64,000 bases of DNA, from positions 372,001 to 436,000 of the forward strand of contig CBDIHI010000011.1 in NCBI GenBank assembly GCA_965279075.1. The letters run 5' to 3'. Positions 48,387-56,426 of the stretch are shown in pieces (within the stretch, counting starts at the first letter, position 1; each line of letters begins with the position of its first letter). Below the pieces are notes generated by a model. The model made no database searches. It saw only the letters and a list, made by a program, of their open reading frames with translations, and was not told the DNA's origin. The position numbers and the translations under genes are program-made. The stretch is from SZAS-79 sp965279075. GTDB taxonomy: Bacteria > Pseudomonadota > Gammaproteobacteria > Burkholderiales > SG8-39.

Positions 48387-49288
48387 GCGGCCTTGCCGGT
48401 GATCGGCGGCCGCGGCCGCGCGGCGGTGCCGGGCTCGAGGGTGAAGTCGAACGCGAGCGAGTACCACGGGCCGGCGACGTCGGCGGCCGGCGCCGCTTCG
48501 CCCTCATGGCGCACGAAGTCGCCGACCAGCGCACGCGTGACGCCGAACTGCGAGTCGGTCTCCAGGTGCGGGTCGCCGGCCACGTAGACCTGCGAGGCGA
48601 TGGTCTTGTAGCCGGGCTTGTGGAGCATGAAGTGCACGTGCGCGGGCCGCCAGTTGTGGCGCTTCTGCGCGGCGAGCAGTTGCCCGACCGGGCCGTCGAC
48701 CGGCACTCGGTAGCCGGACGGCAGCACGCTGCGGAACGAAAACCGCCCGTCCGCGCCGGTCGTGAACACGCCGCGCAGGTTCATGTCGGCCTGCGCGGGG
48801 TCCTGGTTCTCGTAGAGACCCGCGGGCGAGGATTGCCAGATGTCGACTTCGACACCAGCCAGCGGGGACCCTGCGGCGTCGCGCACGCAGCTCGTCACGA
48901 AGAGCGCGGGGCCGGGCACCGGCGAGCGCACGATCGAGGCCCCGTCCGCACACTTCGGCGCGTCGGCGCGCCAGAAGGGGCCGAGGTTGTTCGCCTGAGT
49001 GGGGGCGGTGCCGTTCGCGCCGTTGTTCAGCAGGCACACGAGGTTGGAGACGCCCAGCGCCCCGCACGCGAGCATCACCTCGTTGTGGCTGGCGGTGGTG
49101 CGCTGGCCCAGCGCCGCGACCAGCGCCACGGCCTGCTGGAACTCGCGCTCGGTCAGCCGCGCCTCGCGCACGAAGGCGTGCAGGTGGCGCACCAGCAGTT
49201 CGAGGATCTCGCGCGTGCGCGCGTCCGGCGTGCGGTGCATCTCGGCGACGACGGCTTCCGTGACGTCCTGCTGGGTCTCGATGAGCAT
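48383..49288 (-). CDS. Intradiol ring-cleavage dioxygenase (hydroxyquinol/catechol 1,2-type)
   Basis: A 301-residue intradiol dioxygenase with an N-terminal dimerisation helix region. The Fe(III) ligands are visible as Y159 (AGLYENQD), Y193 (PSGYRVP), H217 and H219 (RPAHVHFML). It opens catechol or hydroxyquinol between the hydroxyls to give a muconate-type product. It leads a coupled operon with MFS, GST and DUF1330 genes. No maleylacetate reductase is in the window, so hydroxyquinol is only a guess. The leader of about 75 nt carries a CTTCCGGAAG palindrome at 49348-49357. Confidence 0.9.
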   Translation of the reverse strand: MLIETQQDVTEAVVAEMHRTPDARTREILELLVRHLHAFVREARLTEREFQQAVALVAALGQRTTASHNEVMLACGALGVSNLVCLLNNGANGTAPTQANNLGPFWRADAPKCADGASIVRSPVPGPALFVTSCVRDAAGSPLAGVEVDIWQSSPAGLYENQDPAQADMNLRGVFTTGADGRFSFRSVLPSGYRVPVDGPVGQLLAAQKRHNWRPAHVHFMLHKPGYKTIASQVYVAGDPHLETDSQFGVTRALVGDFVRHEGEAAPAADVAGPWYSLAFDFTLEPGTAARPRPPITGKAA

Positions 49289-49375
49289 GGCGGCATGTTT
49301 TCCAAAAACGGAAAGCAGACTGGCCGGAAAGCGGCTTCTGTAGCCGACTTCCGGAAGGTAATCTATCGAATTATA

Positions 49376-49392
49376 GGGCGCCGGCGGCGCCC
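49376..49392 (-). terminator. GC-rich hairpin after the small Pro-rich gene
   Basis: GGGCGCC-GCC-GGCGCCC (minus strand) is a perfect 7-bp stem, 2 bp past the stop of the gene at 49395. It is directly followed by TATAAT (49375-49370), which could be the -10 of the dioxygenase promoter. The hairpin may act as terminator and then promoter spacer, but it has no T-run. Confidence 0.35.
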
Positions 49393-49394
49393 GG

Positions 49395-49688
49395 TCACTT
49401 GGCCGGCGCGGGGGCTGCGACGGGTGCAGCAGCGGGTGCCGGGGCGGCCGCGGGCGCCGTGGGGGCGGGCGGGGCCGGTGTGTTGGGCACCGCCATGCAC
49501 ACGCCGCGTACGTATTTCTGGAAGCCGCCGGGGACCATGACCTTCTTGCTCGCGGACTCGCACTGCTCGAGCGTCTCGTAGGGCACGCGCAGGCTGAAGT
49601 TCTGGCCGTTGCACGTCTGCCCCGCGCTGGTCGGGCCGACGCAGCCTTCGACGATCAGGAGGAGGTAATAGGTCAGGTTCAGGAACAT
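49395..49688 (-). CDS. Small exported protein with a Pro/Ala-rich tail
   Basis: A 97-residue protein. The N-terminus MFLNLTYYLLLIVEGC is hydrophobic and could be a signal or membrane anchor. The middle has four Cys residues (GC, TC, QC, VC) and a compact YETLEQCESASKKVM region. The last ~30 residues are Ala/Pro-rich (PAPPAPTAPAAAPAPAAAP). Unknown function. It lies 155 bp downstream of glnS; that gap holds no gene. Confidence 0.65.
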   Translation of the reverse strand: MFLNLTYYLLLIVEGCVGPTSAGQTCNGQNFSLRVPYETLEQCESASKKVMVPGGFQKYVRGVCMAVPNTPAPPAPTAPAAAPAPAAAPVAAPAPAK

Positions 49689-49843
49689 GATGTGCTCGGT
49701 AGACTTTTCGTCCGGTCAACAGGATGCATCATAAACCACCGGGTGCGCAGGAGGCCCCCCCATGCAGGCCCGGGGCGGACGGGTTCAGGCGAGGATTCGT
49801 GAAACATTGTGCACTTGCGGCAAAAATGCGCGGCCGCGCGCCG

Positions 49844-51568
49844 CTACTTCGCCCAGGAATCCCGCAGCGTCACGGTGCGGTTGAACACCGGCGCACCAGG
49901 CTTCGAGTCGACGCGGTCGGCGACGAAGTAGCCGTGGCGCTCGAACTGGAAGCGCTCCTCGGGTTTCGCTTCGGCGAGGGCCGGCTCCAGCTGCGCGGAA
50001 ATCACCTTCTTGGAGTCCGGGTTGATGTCCTTGAGGAAATCCGTGTCCCCGGCGCCGGGGTGCGGCACCTTGAAGAGGCGGTCGTAGAGGCGCACTTCGG
50101 CCGCGTGGGCGTGCTTCGCCGACAGCCAGTGGATGTTGCCCTTGACCTTGTAGGTGTCGGCGCCGGGCGTGCCGGACCTCGAATCCTCGAAGTACTTGCA
50201 GCGCACCGTGTCGGTCGCCGCGTCGTAGCCGATGCATTCGAGCACGAAGCCGTAGCGCAGCCGCACCTTGTTGCCCGGGAACAGGCGGAAGTACCCCTTG
50301 GGGGGCACCTCCTGGTAATCCTCGCGCTCGATCCACAGTTCGCGCGAGAAGGGCACGGGGCGCTTGCCCAACTCCGGCTTCTGCGGGTGGTTGGGCGCCT
50401 CGCAGAGTTCTTCCTTGCCTTCGGGGTAGTTCTCGATGACGAGCTTGAGGGGCTCCAGCACCGCGATGCGGCGCGGCGCCACGTCGTTCAGGTGCTCGCG
50501 CACGCAGTCCTCGAGCACCGAGATGTCGATCCACGAGTCGGCCTTGGACACGCCGATGCGGTCGCAGAACGCGCGAAAGCCCTCCGGCGTATAGCCGCGG
50601 CGGCGCGCGCCGACCAGCGTTGCGAGCCGTGGGTCGTCCCAGCCGTCAACGTGCTTTTCCTCGACGAGCTGGATGAGCTTCCTCTTGGAGAGCACGACAT
50701 AGGTGAAGTTCAGGCGTGCGAACTCGATCTGCTGCGGCAGCGGCCGGTCGAGCAGGCCGCCCTCGGCGAGCCTTTCGTTGAACCAGTCGTACAGGGGCCG
50801 GTGGTCCTGGAACTCGAGCGTGCAGACCGAGTGGGAAATATGCTCGATCGCGTCCGACACGCCGTGCGCCCAGTCGTAGGTCGGGTAGAGGCACCAGGCG
50901 TCGCCCGTGCGGTGGTGGTGCGCATGGCGGATCCGGTACATGGCCGGGTCGCGCAGGTTGATGTTGGGCGAGTTCATGTCGATCTTCGCCCGCAGCACGT
51001 GCGCGCCGTCGGGGTGCTTGCCCGCCTTCATGTCGCGCAGCAGCGCAAGGTTCTCTTCCACCGTCCTGTCGCGGAAGGGGCTGTTGCGGCCGCCCTGCGT
51101 CAGCGACCCGCGCGAGGCGCGCATTTCCTCGGCGCTCTGGCTGTCCACGTACGCAAGGCCGCGCGACACGAGGTCCTCTGCGAACGAGTAAAGCTTGTCG
51201 AAGTAGTTCGACGCGAAGAACTGGTGGGACGTCCCGTTGGCCTCCCATGAGAAGCCGAGCCAGTGCACCGCGTCGATGATCGAGTCGACGTACTCCTGCT
51301 CTTCCTTGGTCGGGTTGGTGTCGTCGAAGCGCAGGTGGCAGACGCCGCCGTAGTCGCGCGCGAGACCGAAGTTGAGGCAGATGCTCTTCGCGTGGCCGTA
51401 ATGCAGGTAGCCGTTGGGCTCCGGCGGGAAGCGCGTGCGGACCTTCGCCCAGTCGCCCCGTGCCGCGTGCTTGCCCGCGGCGAGGTCGTGCTCGACGATC
51501 GAGCGGATGAAGTTGGAGGTCGAGGCCTGTCCCTCGGGCGCGGCGGTCTTGGGGGTTTTGGTGTTCAC
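49844..51568 (-). CDS. glnS: Glutaminyl-tRNA synthetase
   Basis: A 574-residue class I aminoacyl-tRNA synthetase that charges tRNA-Gln with glutamine in the cytoplasm. FPPEPNGYLHYGHAKSICLNFGLA holds the HIGH-type motif, and VVLSKRKLIQ the KMSKS-type motif. DDTNPTKEEQEYVDSI and RTRFPPEPNG are typical of GlnRS. Size and ends match the bacterial enzyme (about 550-590 residues). The ATG at 51568 has a 47-bp divergent gap to the stress-protein gene. Confidence 0.97.
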   Translation of the reverse strand: MNTKTPKTAAPEGQASTSNFIRSIVEHDLAAGKHAARGDWAKVRTRFPPEPNGYLHYGHAKSICLNFGLARDYGGVCHLRFDDTNPTKEEQEYVDSIIDAVHWLGFSWEANGTSHQFFASNYFDKLYSFAEDLVSRGLAYVDSQSAEEMRASRGSLTQGGRNSPFRDRTVEENLALLRDMKAGKHPDGAHVLRAKIDMNSPNINLRDPAMYRIRHAHHHRTGDAWCLYPTYDWAHGVSDAIEHISHSVCTLEFQDHRPLYDWFNERLAEGGLLDRPLPQQIEFARLNFTYVVLSKRKLIQLVEEKHVDGWDDPRLATLVGARRRGYTPEGFRAFCDRIGVSKADSWIDISVLEDCVREHLNDVAPRRIAVLEPLKLVIENYPEGKEELCEAPNHPQKPELGKRPVPFSRELWIEREDYQEVPPKGYFRLFPGNKVRLRYGFVLECIGYDAATDTVRCKYFEDSRSGTPGADTYKVKGNIHWLSAKHAHAAEVRLYDRLFKVPHPGAGDTDFLKDINPDSKKVISAQLEPALAEAKPEERFQFERHGYFVADRVDSKPGAPVFNRTVTLRDSWAK

Positions 51569-51615
51569 GCCCGCATTTTACCGTCCCGGAGGCACGGGTA
51601 TGCTTCCGCCACGCC

Positions 51616-52050
51616 ATGACCATGTTCAAGCACCTGCTGGTGCCTTCCGACGGTTCGAAGGTCGCCGCGCGCGCGTTCCGCGCCGCGGTCGACTTCGCGC
51701 GCCACCGCGGCGCGCGCATCACCGGCTACCACGCCCTCGAAGACCTCAGCGTCCATGCGTCCGGGACGCGCAGCCTTGTCGCCGAGTTCGACCGGCGCAC
51801 GAACGAGGCCGCCGCGGAGCACCTCGGCGACCTGGGCCGCATCGCAAGGTCCGCGGGCGTGCCCTTCGACTGGAAGGTGGGGCGCGTCGCCGATCCGCAC
51901 CTGGGGATCGTGCATGCCGCCAGGGCGGCCGGATGCGACCTGATCTTCATTTCCTCGCACGGCCATCGGGGGCTTGCGCGGCTGGTGCTCGGCAGCGTCA
52001 CCGCCAGGGTCCTCGCGCACACCACGATCCCGGTGCTGGTCTACCGCTGA
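51616..52050 (+). CDS. Universal stress protein (UspA family)
   Basis: A 144-residue UspA-domain protein. MFKHLLVPSDGSKVA is the N-terminal strand with Asp, and SSHGHRGLARLVLGSVTARVLAHT is the GxxGxxxxxxxxG(S/T) nucleotide-binding signature, so it probably binds ATP. Divergent from glnS. No ribosome-binding site as strong as in the neighbours. Confidence 0.92.
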   Translation: MTMFKHLLVPSDGSKVAARAFRAAVDFARHRGARITGYHALEDLSVHASGTRSLVAEFDRRTNEAAAEHLGDLGRIARSAGVPFDWKVGRVADPHLGIVHAARAAGCDLIFISSHGHRGLARLVLGSVTARVLAHTTIPVLVYR

Positions 52051-52168
52051 CGCGGGTCCCGGCGTCACAACTGCTTACAACTTCGCGGTCTTCCGAACGC
52101 AGGCTGTCGCGTTATTGGACGTGCACGGCCCGTCGCCCTTCGGCGATGGAACCAAAACGGAGAGACAC

Positions 52169-52477
52169 ATGAAACTCAGGATCCTCGCAGTCGCAACACT
52201 CGTAGCCTTCGGCGGCAGTGCGTTCGCCCAGGCGCCCGCGGCGGGGAACGCCGACGCCAAGGCCGGCGCCAAGGTCGAGGCGAAGGGCGAAGTCAAAGCC
52301 CCGGCCAAGGGCAAGGCGAAGGCCAAGGGCGAGGCGAAGCACGCGAAGAAAGCCTCGCATGCGGCCACGCCCGCCACGCCCGCCACGCCCGCCACGCCGG
52401 CCACGCCGGCGACCAAGGCCACCGCGGCGGTCCCGGCCACGCCGGCCACGCCGGCCGCGAAGGTCGAGAAGAAGTAG
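52169..52477 (+). CDS. Exported Lys/Ala-rich protein with Ala-Thr-Pro repeats
   Basis: A 102-residue low-complexity protein with a signal peptide (MKLRILAVATLVAFGGSAFA, then Q). The mature part is Lys/Ala-rich (AKGEVKAPAKGKAKAKGEAK), then carries tandem Ala-Thr-Pro units, five in a row and two more later. It ends KVEKK. The Lys/Ala/Pro composition resembles eukaryote-type H1 tails but with an export signal. It may bind polyanions in the envelope (inference). Promoter-proximal GGAGAGA before the ATG. Confidence 0.7.
   Translation: MKLRILAVATLVAFGGSAFAQAPAAGNADAKAGAKVEAKGEVKAPAKGKAKAKGEAKHAKKASHAATPATPATPATPATPATKATAAVPATPATPAAKVEKK
52364..52408 (+). repeat. 9-bp tandem repeat (GCCACGCC[C/G]) inside the gene
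   Basis: Five consecutive copies of a 9-bp unit encode Ala-Thr-Pro, and two further copies lie at 52436-52453. Such a codon-multiple repeat could change length by slippage without breaking the frame, so the protein may vary between strains. Confidence 0.8.
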
Positions 52478-52484
52478 GTCCGGC

Positions 52485-53276
52485 CTACTGCGGGCGGAAC
52501 AGGTCCGCGAACACCCGGCTTACGGGCAGGCTCTCCTCGCGGTGCTTCAGCCGCAGCGAGAGCTTGCCCGCTTCGTCGCGCGTGGCGGACGCCACCTCCG
52601 CCATGTTCACGATCGTGCCGCGATGGACCTGCCTGAAGCGTTCCTGCGGCAGCTGGGCGAGCAACTCCCTCAGCGGCGTGCGGATCAGCAGTTCGGCATC
52701 GCGCGTGACCACGCTGGTGTACTTGTCGGTGGCCTGGAAGTAGCAGACGTCTTCCACCGGCACCATGCGCACGGTGTTGCCCACCGCGGCGCGGATGATC
52801 TTCAGCGGCTCGCCGCCCTGGACGGCTTCGGCGCTGCCGACTTTCTGCAGGGCCTTCACCAGGTGGGCGAGATCGAGGGCCGGCTGGGGCGAAGCCGACA
52901 GCGCGGCCTTGAGCCGCCCCACGGTCATCGCCAGCCGGTCGGCGGAAACGGGCTTCAGCAGGTAGTCCACCGCTGCCAGGTCGAAAGCCTTCAACGCGAA
53001 CTCGTCGTACGCGGTCACGAAGACCAGCTTCGGCACCGGCTCGCCCTCGGCCAGCCGATCGGCGAGGTCGGCCGCCACTTCCAGGCCGGTGAGGCCGGGC
53101 ATGCGGATGTCGAGGAAGGCGACCTGCGGGCGCTCCGCCTCGATCAGCTTCACCGCCTCGAGGCCGTTCGGCGCAATCGCCATCACTTCCAGCTCGGGCC
53201 ACGCGGCGGCGAGCGCCGCCTTGAGGCTTGCGGCCAGCAGCGGCTCGTCTTCGGCGATGAGGGCGCGCGGGTTCAT
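52485..53276 (-). CDS. LytTR-type response regulator
   Basis: A 263-residue response regulator. The receiver domain has acidic residues E9/D10 and phosphoacceptor D56 (FLDIRMPG), with the later FVTAYDEFALKAFDLAAVDYLLKP region. The LytTR DNA-binding domain is at the C-terminus (VEDVCYFQATDKYTSVVTRDAELLIRTPLRELLAQL). It acts with the histidine kinase just upstream (ATGA overlap). LytTR regulators bind short direct repeats; none was identified. Confidence 0.92.
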   Translation of the reverse strand: MNPRALIAEDEPLLAASLKAALAAAWPELEVMAIAPNGLEAVKLIEAERPQVAFLDIRMPGLTGLEVAADLADRLAEGEPVPKLVFVTAYDEFALKAFDLAAVDYLLKPVSADRLAMTVGRLKAALSASPQPALDLAHLVKALQKVGSAEAVQGGEPLKIIRAAVGNTVRMVPVEDVCYFQATDKYTSVVTRDAELLIRTPLRELLAQLPQERFRQVHRGTIVNMAEVASATRDEAGKLSLRLKHREESLPVSRVFADLFRPQ

Positions 53277-54313
53277 GTTTCGATCGGGATGCGCAGCGTG
53301 ACGCGCACGCCGCCGCCGGGAAGGTCTTCGATGCCGGAGGACGCCCTGCCGCCGTACACCGCGGCGAGGCGCTCCTTCACGTTACCGAGGCCCACGCCGG
53401 TCCCCGCGCCGGGAGAGGCGTGCGTCATGCCCAGGCCCGTGTCCTCGACCGAAAGCACGAGCCGCCCGCCTTCGGCGCGCGCCCTCACGCTTACGCTTCC
53501 GCCGTCGACCTTGGGCTCCAGCCCATGCTTGATCGCATTTTCGACCAGCGGCTGCAGCAGCATGGGCGGCAGCGTGATCCCGGACAGGTCTTCGGGCAGG
53601 TCGAGCGTGTAGGCGAGGCGCGGCCCCATGCGGATCGCGAGGATCTCCAGATAGCCGCGCAGCCGCGCGAATTCCTCCGCGAGCGTGCCGCGGTCGTTGC
53701 GGGTGGTTGCGAGGGTCGCACGCAGGTAGCCGTCGAGGTGGCCGAGCATGGACTGCGCGCGCTTCGGGTCGAGAGGGATCAAGGCCTGCAGGTTGGCCAG
53801 CGTGTTGAACAGGAAATGCGGCTCGATCTGCGCCTGCAGGAGCTTGAGGCGCGCCTCGGCCGCGCCCCGGTCGGATTCGGCGATGCGCTCGCGCGTCCAG
53901 AAGAAGAACGTGCCGCCGAGGCCCGCGCCCGCGGTCAGTGCGAGGAAACCGAGCATCGTGTCGAGGCGGACTTCCGCCGGGCCGCCCGCTTCTCCGAGAA
54001 GGAAGCTGGCGATATAGCTGCCGCCGAACCAGCCCACGGGGGCCGCCGCCACCGCAAGCAACAGCATCGGCGCGAGCGCGGGCGCGCCGCGAGGCCAGGC
54101 CGTCCTGCGCGGAATGTCTATGGTGAGGTAGGTCACGAAGCCGATGCACAGGCTGAAGACGAGGTTGTGAGGGAACCCGTGATCATGGTTGCCGAATGCG
54201 GTGATGGCCGCCGCGATCACGACGCTCAGTGCGGTCGTGAACAGCAGGTATCGCGGGACACTTTGGAATGCGGACAGCACGCCCTCAGGATACCGCGGCG
54301 GCGTCGCGCGCAT
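53273..54313 (-). CDS. LytS/YehU-type sensor histidine kinase
   Basis: About 346 residues. Four or five membrane helices precede residue 145. The phosphoacceptor His is H166 in LLQAQIEPHFLFNTLANLQ, the signature of His_kinase-type LytS-family sensors. VENAIKHGLEP (N box), VEDTGLGM and GVGLGNVKERL are ATP-binding motifs. The start at 54313 is an ATG; GTG at 54280, preceded by GAGGG, is a good alternative. Coupled to the response regulator. A 2TM-protein gene ends 9 bp upstream, so the three genes form one operon. Confidence 0.9.
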   Translation of the reverse strand: MRATPPRYPEGVLSAFQSVPRYLLFTTALSVVIAAAITAFGNHDHGFPHNLVFSLCIGFVTYLTIDIPRRTAWPRGAPALAPMLLLAVAAAPVGWFGGSYIASFLLGEAGGPAEVRLDTMLGFLALTAGAGLGGTFFFWTRERIAESDRGAAEARLKLLQAQIEPHFLFNTLANLQALIPLDPKRAQSMLGHLDGYLRATLATTRNDRGTLAEEFARLRGYLEILAIRMGPRLAYTLDLPEDLSGITLPPMLLQPLVENAIKHGLEPKVDGGSVSVRARAEGGRLVLSVEDTGLGMTHASPGAGTGVGLGNVKERLAAVYGGRASSGIEDLPGGGVRVTLRIPIET

Positions 54314-54321
54314 TCCCGGAG

Positions 54322-54600
54322 TCAACGGCCTTGCCCGCCACGCTCGAGCCGGGCCAGTTCGTCCGCGACCAGCCGCTCGCGCAGCCCCGAGGCCGACAGG
54401 AACACCGCGAGGCCGTGGATCGCCAGGCCGATGGCCCAGCCGCCCAGCGGGAACGTGAACCAGCCGACGGCGGGCGTGGTGCGCTGGTTCACGACGTACA
54501 GCAGCACGTTCACGGCGACGAACACGGTGAGGTGGACCAGGAAGCCGAACTTGGCGGCTGCGCGGCGGCGTGCGATGCGAAGGAGGTCTTTCTGTTCCAT
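54322..54600 (-). CDS. 2TM-domain protein
   Basis: A 92-residue protein. Two membrane helices (near residues 20-38 and 50-68) separated by VNQRTTPAVGWFTFPLGGW match the 2TM domain often found next to, or fused to, LytTR/LytS systems. The rest is charged: MEQKDLLRIARRRAAAK at the N-terminus and LRERLVADELARLERG at the C-terminus. Probably a membrane partner of the kinase. Confidence 0.82.
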   Translation of the reverse strand: MEQKDLLRIARRRAAAKFGFLVHLTVFVAVNVLLYVVNQRTTPAVGWFTFPLGGWAIGLAIHGLAVFLSASGLRERLVADELARLERGGQGR

Positions 54601-54738
54601 GGGGGAATTGTCGGCGCGGCCGGGGGGCTTCGACGAGCGGACTGCGACGAAACGCCGGTTCCGGGGTGCGAACCACCGCCCTGCGGGACGAGCGGCGGGA
54701 CGGGGGCGGGCTTACACTTGCGGCCGGGAGGAGGTCAC

Positions 54739-55452
54739 ATGATCAGAACCGGCACACCGGACGAGGGCGCGGCCAATCGCAGGAAGCTCACGCTCGCGAA
54801 CGGCACGGGGTACTACAAGAGCGAGTTCATCGCTTCGCCGTTCGGCGAGGCGCTGGCGCCGCAATCGTTCCTCGTCGAGCAGGACCCCGACTCGGTGATC
54901 CTGCCGCACTTCCACGAGCAGAACGAGTTCCAGGTCGTGGTGAAGGGCAGCGGTTCGTTCGGCCGCCACCCGGTGCGGCCCTTGAGCGTGCACTATGCGG
55001 GCGCGTATACGGGCTACGGGCCGATTACCGCGGGCCCGGGCGGGCTTTGGTACTTCACGCTGCGGCCGGCGATGGACCAGGGCGCGCTGTTCCTGCCCGA
55101 GTCGCGCGGGAAGATGCGAAAAGGACCCAAGCGCCAGTTGCTCGGCCACCCCCTCGCGGTCACCGAGGACGCCTCGCGCCGCGCGCAAGCCGTTTGCGAG
55201 GAAGCGCTGCCGCCGCAGGCCGACGGTATCGCGGGCTGGTTCCTGCGCCTGCCGCCGGAAGGTTCGCTGGCCGCGCCCGAACACCCCGGCGGGCTGGGGC
55301 GTTTTTATGTGGTCATGTCAGGGCGGGCCCGCGTCTGCGGGGCTTTGCTCGGGCGCCTTGCCACCGTGTTCGTCACCCCGGAAGAGGGGCCGGTTTCGGT
55401 GCAGGCCGGGCCGGAGGGCGCCGAGGTGCTCGTGCTGCAGTTCCCGAAATGA
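54739..55452 (+). CDS. Cupin-like protein
   Basis: A 237-residue protein with a strong ribosome-binding site (GGGAGGAGG) before the ATG at 54739. VILPHFHEQNEFQVVVKGSG is a cupin motif with two His residues and a Glu. A second half-repeat (LGRFYVVMSGRARVCGALLGR ... QAGPEGAEVLVLQFPK) suggests a bicupin, but its metal site is absent. The stop overlaps an upstream-most ATG of the following Bug gene. Possibly an accessory enzyme of the Bug/amidohydrolase operon. Confidence 0.75.
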   Translation: MIRTGTPDEGAANRRKLTLANGTGYYKSEFIASPFGEALAPQSFLVEQDPDSVILPHFHEQNEFQVVVKGSGSFGRHPVRPLSVHYAGAYTGYGPITAGPGGLWYFTLRPAMDQGALFLPESRGKMRKGPKRQLLGHPLAVTEDASRRAQAVCEEALPPQADGIAGWFLRLPPEGSLAAPEHPGGLGRFYVVMSGRARVCGALLGRLATVFVTPEEGPVSVQAGPEGAEVLVLQFPK

Positions 55453-55463
55453 GGATCCCAGTG

Positions 55464-56426
55464 ATGGCTCGATCGATGAAGTTTTCTTCTGCACTCGCGG
55501 CGCTCGCGTTCTGCGCTCTGGCCCAGGCCCAGGGCTACCCGAACCGGCCGCTGCGGCTGGTCGTGCCTTTCCCGCCTGGGGGCGTCACGGACATCAGCTC
55601 GCGCGTGGTCGCGCAGAAGCTTTCCGCCGAGATCGGCCAGCCCGTCGTGGTCGAGAACCGCGCGGGCGCAAGCGGCATGATCGGCGCGGAAGCGGGCGCC
55701 AAGGCCGCGCCCGACGGCTACACGCTGACGATGGGTAACATCAGCACGCTCGCGATCAACGCGGTGACTTTCGCGAAGCTGCCCTACGACCCGGTGGGGA
55801 GTTTCGCGCCGGTGTCGATGGTGGCGATCCAGCCGCTTGTCATCGCGGTCCATCCCTCGGTGCCGGCGAATACGCTCGCGGAACTCGTGGCGCTGGCGAA
55901 GGCGCAACCCGGCAAGCTCGGCTACGGCACGGCCGGCAGCTCGATCTACCTCGCGGTGGAGTTCTTCAACACCGCAGCGGGGATCAGGATGAACCACATC
56001 CCCTACAAGGGCAGCTCGCCCGCGATCACCGACCTCATCGGCGGGCAGTTGCAGGTGCTGTTCGACCCGTTCTCCTCGCTCTACCCGCAGGTGCGCTCAG
56101 GCAAGGCGCGCGGGCTCGCGGTCACCACGCTGAAGCGTTCCGCGCAGGCGCCGGGCCTGGCGACGGTGGCCGAACTCGGCTATCCCGGGTTCGACGTGAG
56201 TTCCTGGCAAGGCATCGTGCTGCCCGCGGGGACGCCGAGGGAGATCGTCGAGCGGCTGAACCGCGAGCTCGTGAAAGTGCTCGCGGCGCAGGACGTGAAG
56301 GACCAGTTCGCGCAGCACAGCGCCGAGGCCTCGCCTTCGTCGCCGGAAGAGTTCGGCGCCTACATCCGGCAGGAGATCGCGCGCTGGCAGAAGGTCGCGC
56401 GCGACGCCGGGGTGAAGCCGGAATGA
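55464..56426 (+). CDS. Bug/TctC-family solute-binding protein
   Basis: A 320-residue protein with a signal peptide (cleaved near QAQG) and mature N-terminus YPNRPLRLVVPFPPGGVTDISSR, the full canonical motif. TAGSSIYLAVEFFNTAAG is the second loop, where the usual His-Leu is Tyr-Leu. The ATG at 55464 has GAGGAT 8 nt upstream; an ATG at 55449 overlaps the previous stop. Coupled to the amidohydrolase start by ATGA. Confidence 0.92.
   Translation: MARSMKFSSALAALAFCALAQAQGYPNRPLRLVVPFPPGGVTDISSRVVAQKLSAEIGQPVVVENRAGASGMIGAEAGAKAAPDGYTLTMGNISTLAINAVTFAKLPYDPVGSFAPVSMVAIQPLVIAVHPSVPANTLAELVALAKAQPGKLGYGTAGSSIYLAVEFFNTAAGIRMNHIPYKGSSPAITDLIGGQLQVLFDPFSSLYPQVRSGKARGLAVTTLKRSAQAPGLATVAELGYPGFDVSSWQGIVLPAGTPREIVERLNRELVKVLAAQDVKDQFAQHSAEASPSSPEEFGAYIRQEIARWQKVARDAGVKPE

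Noticed and set aside
51569..51615. GGCACGGGTATGC as a sigma-54 promoter before the stress-protein gene
   Set aside because: GG and GC are only 9 bp apart, which is outside the strict 10-bp spacing.
52364..52453. Short repeat array considered as CRISPR
   Set aside because: Units are 9 bp, contiguous and in frame, with no spacers. It is a coding repeat.
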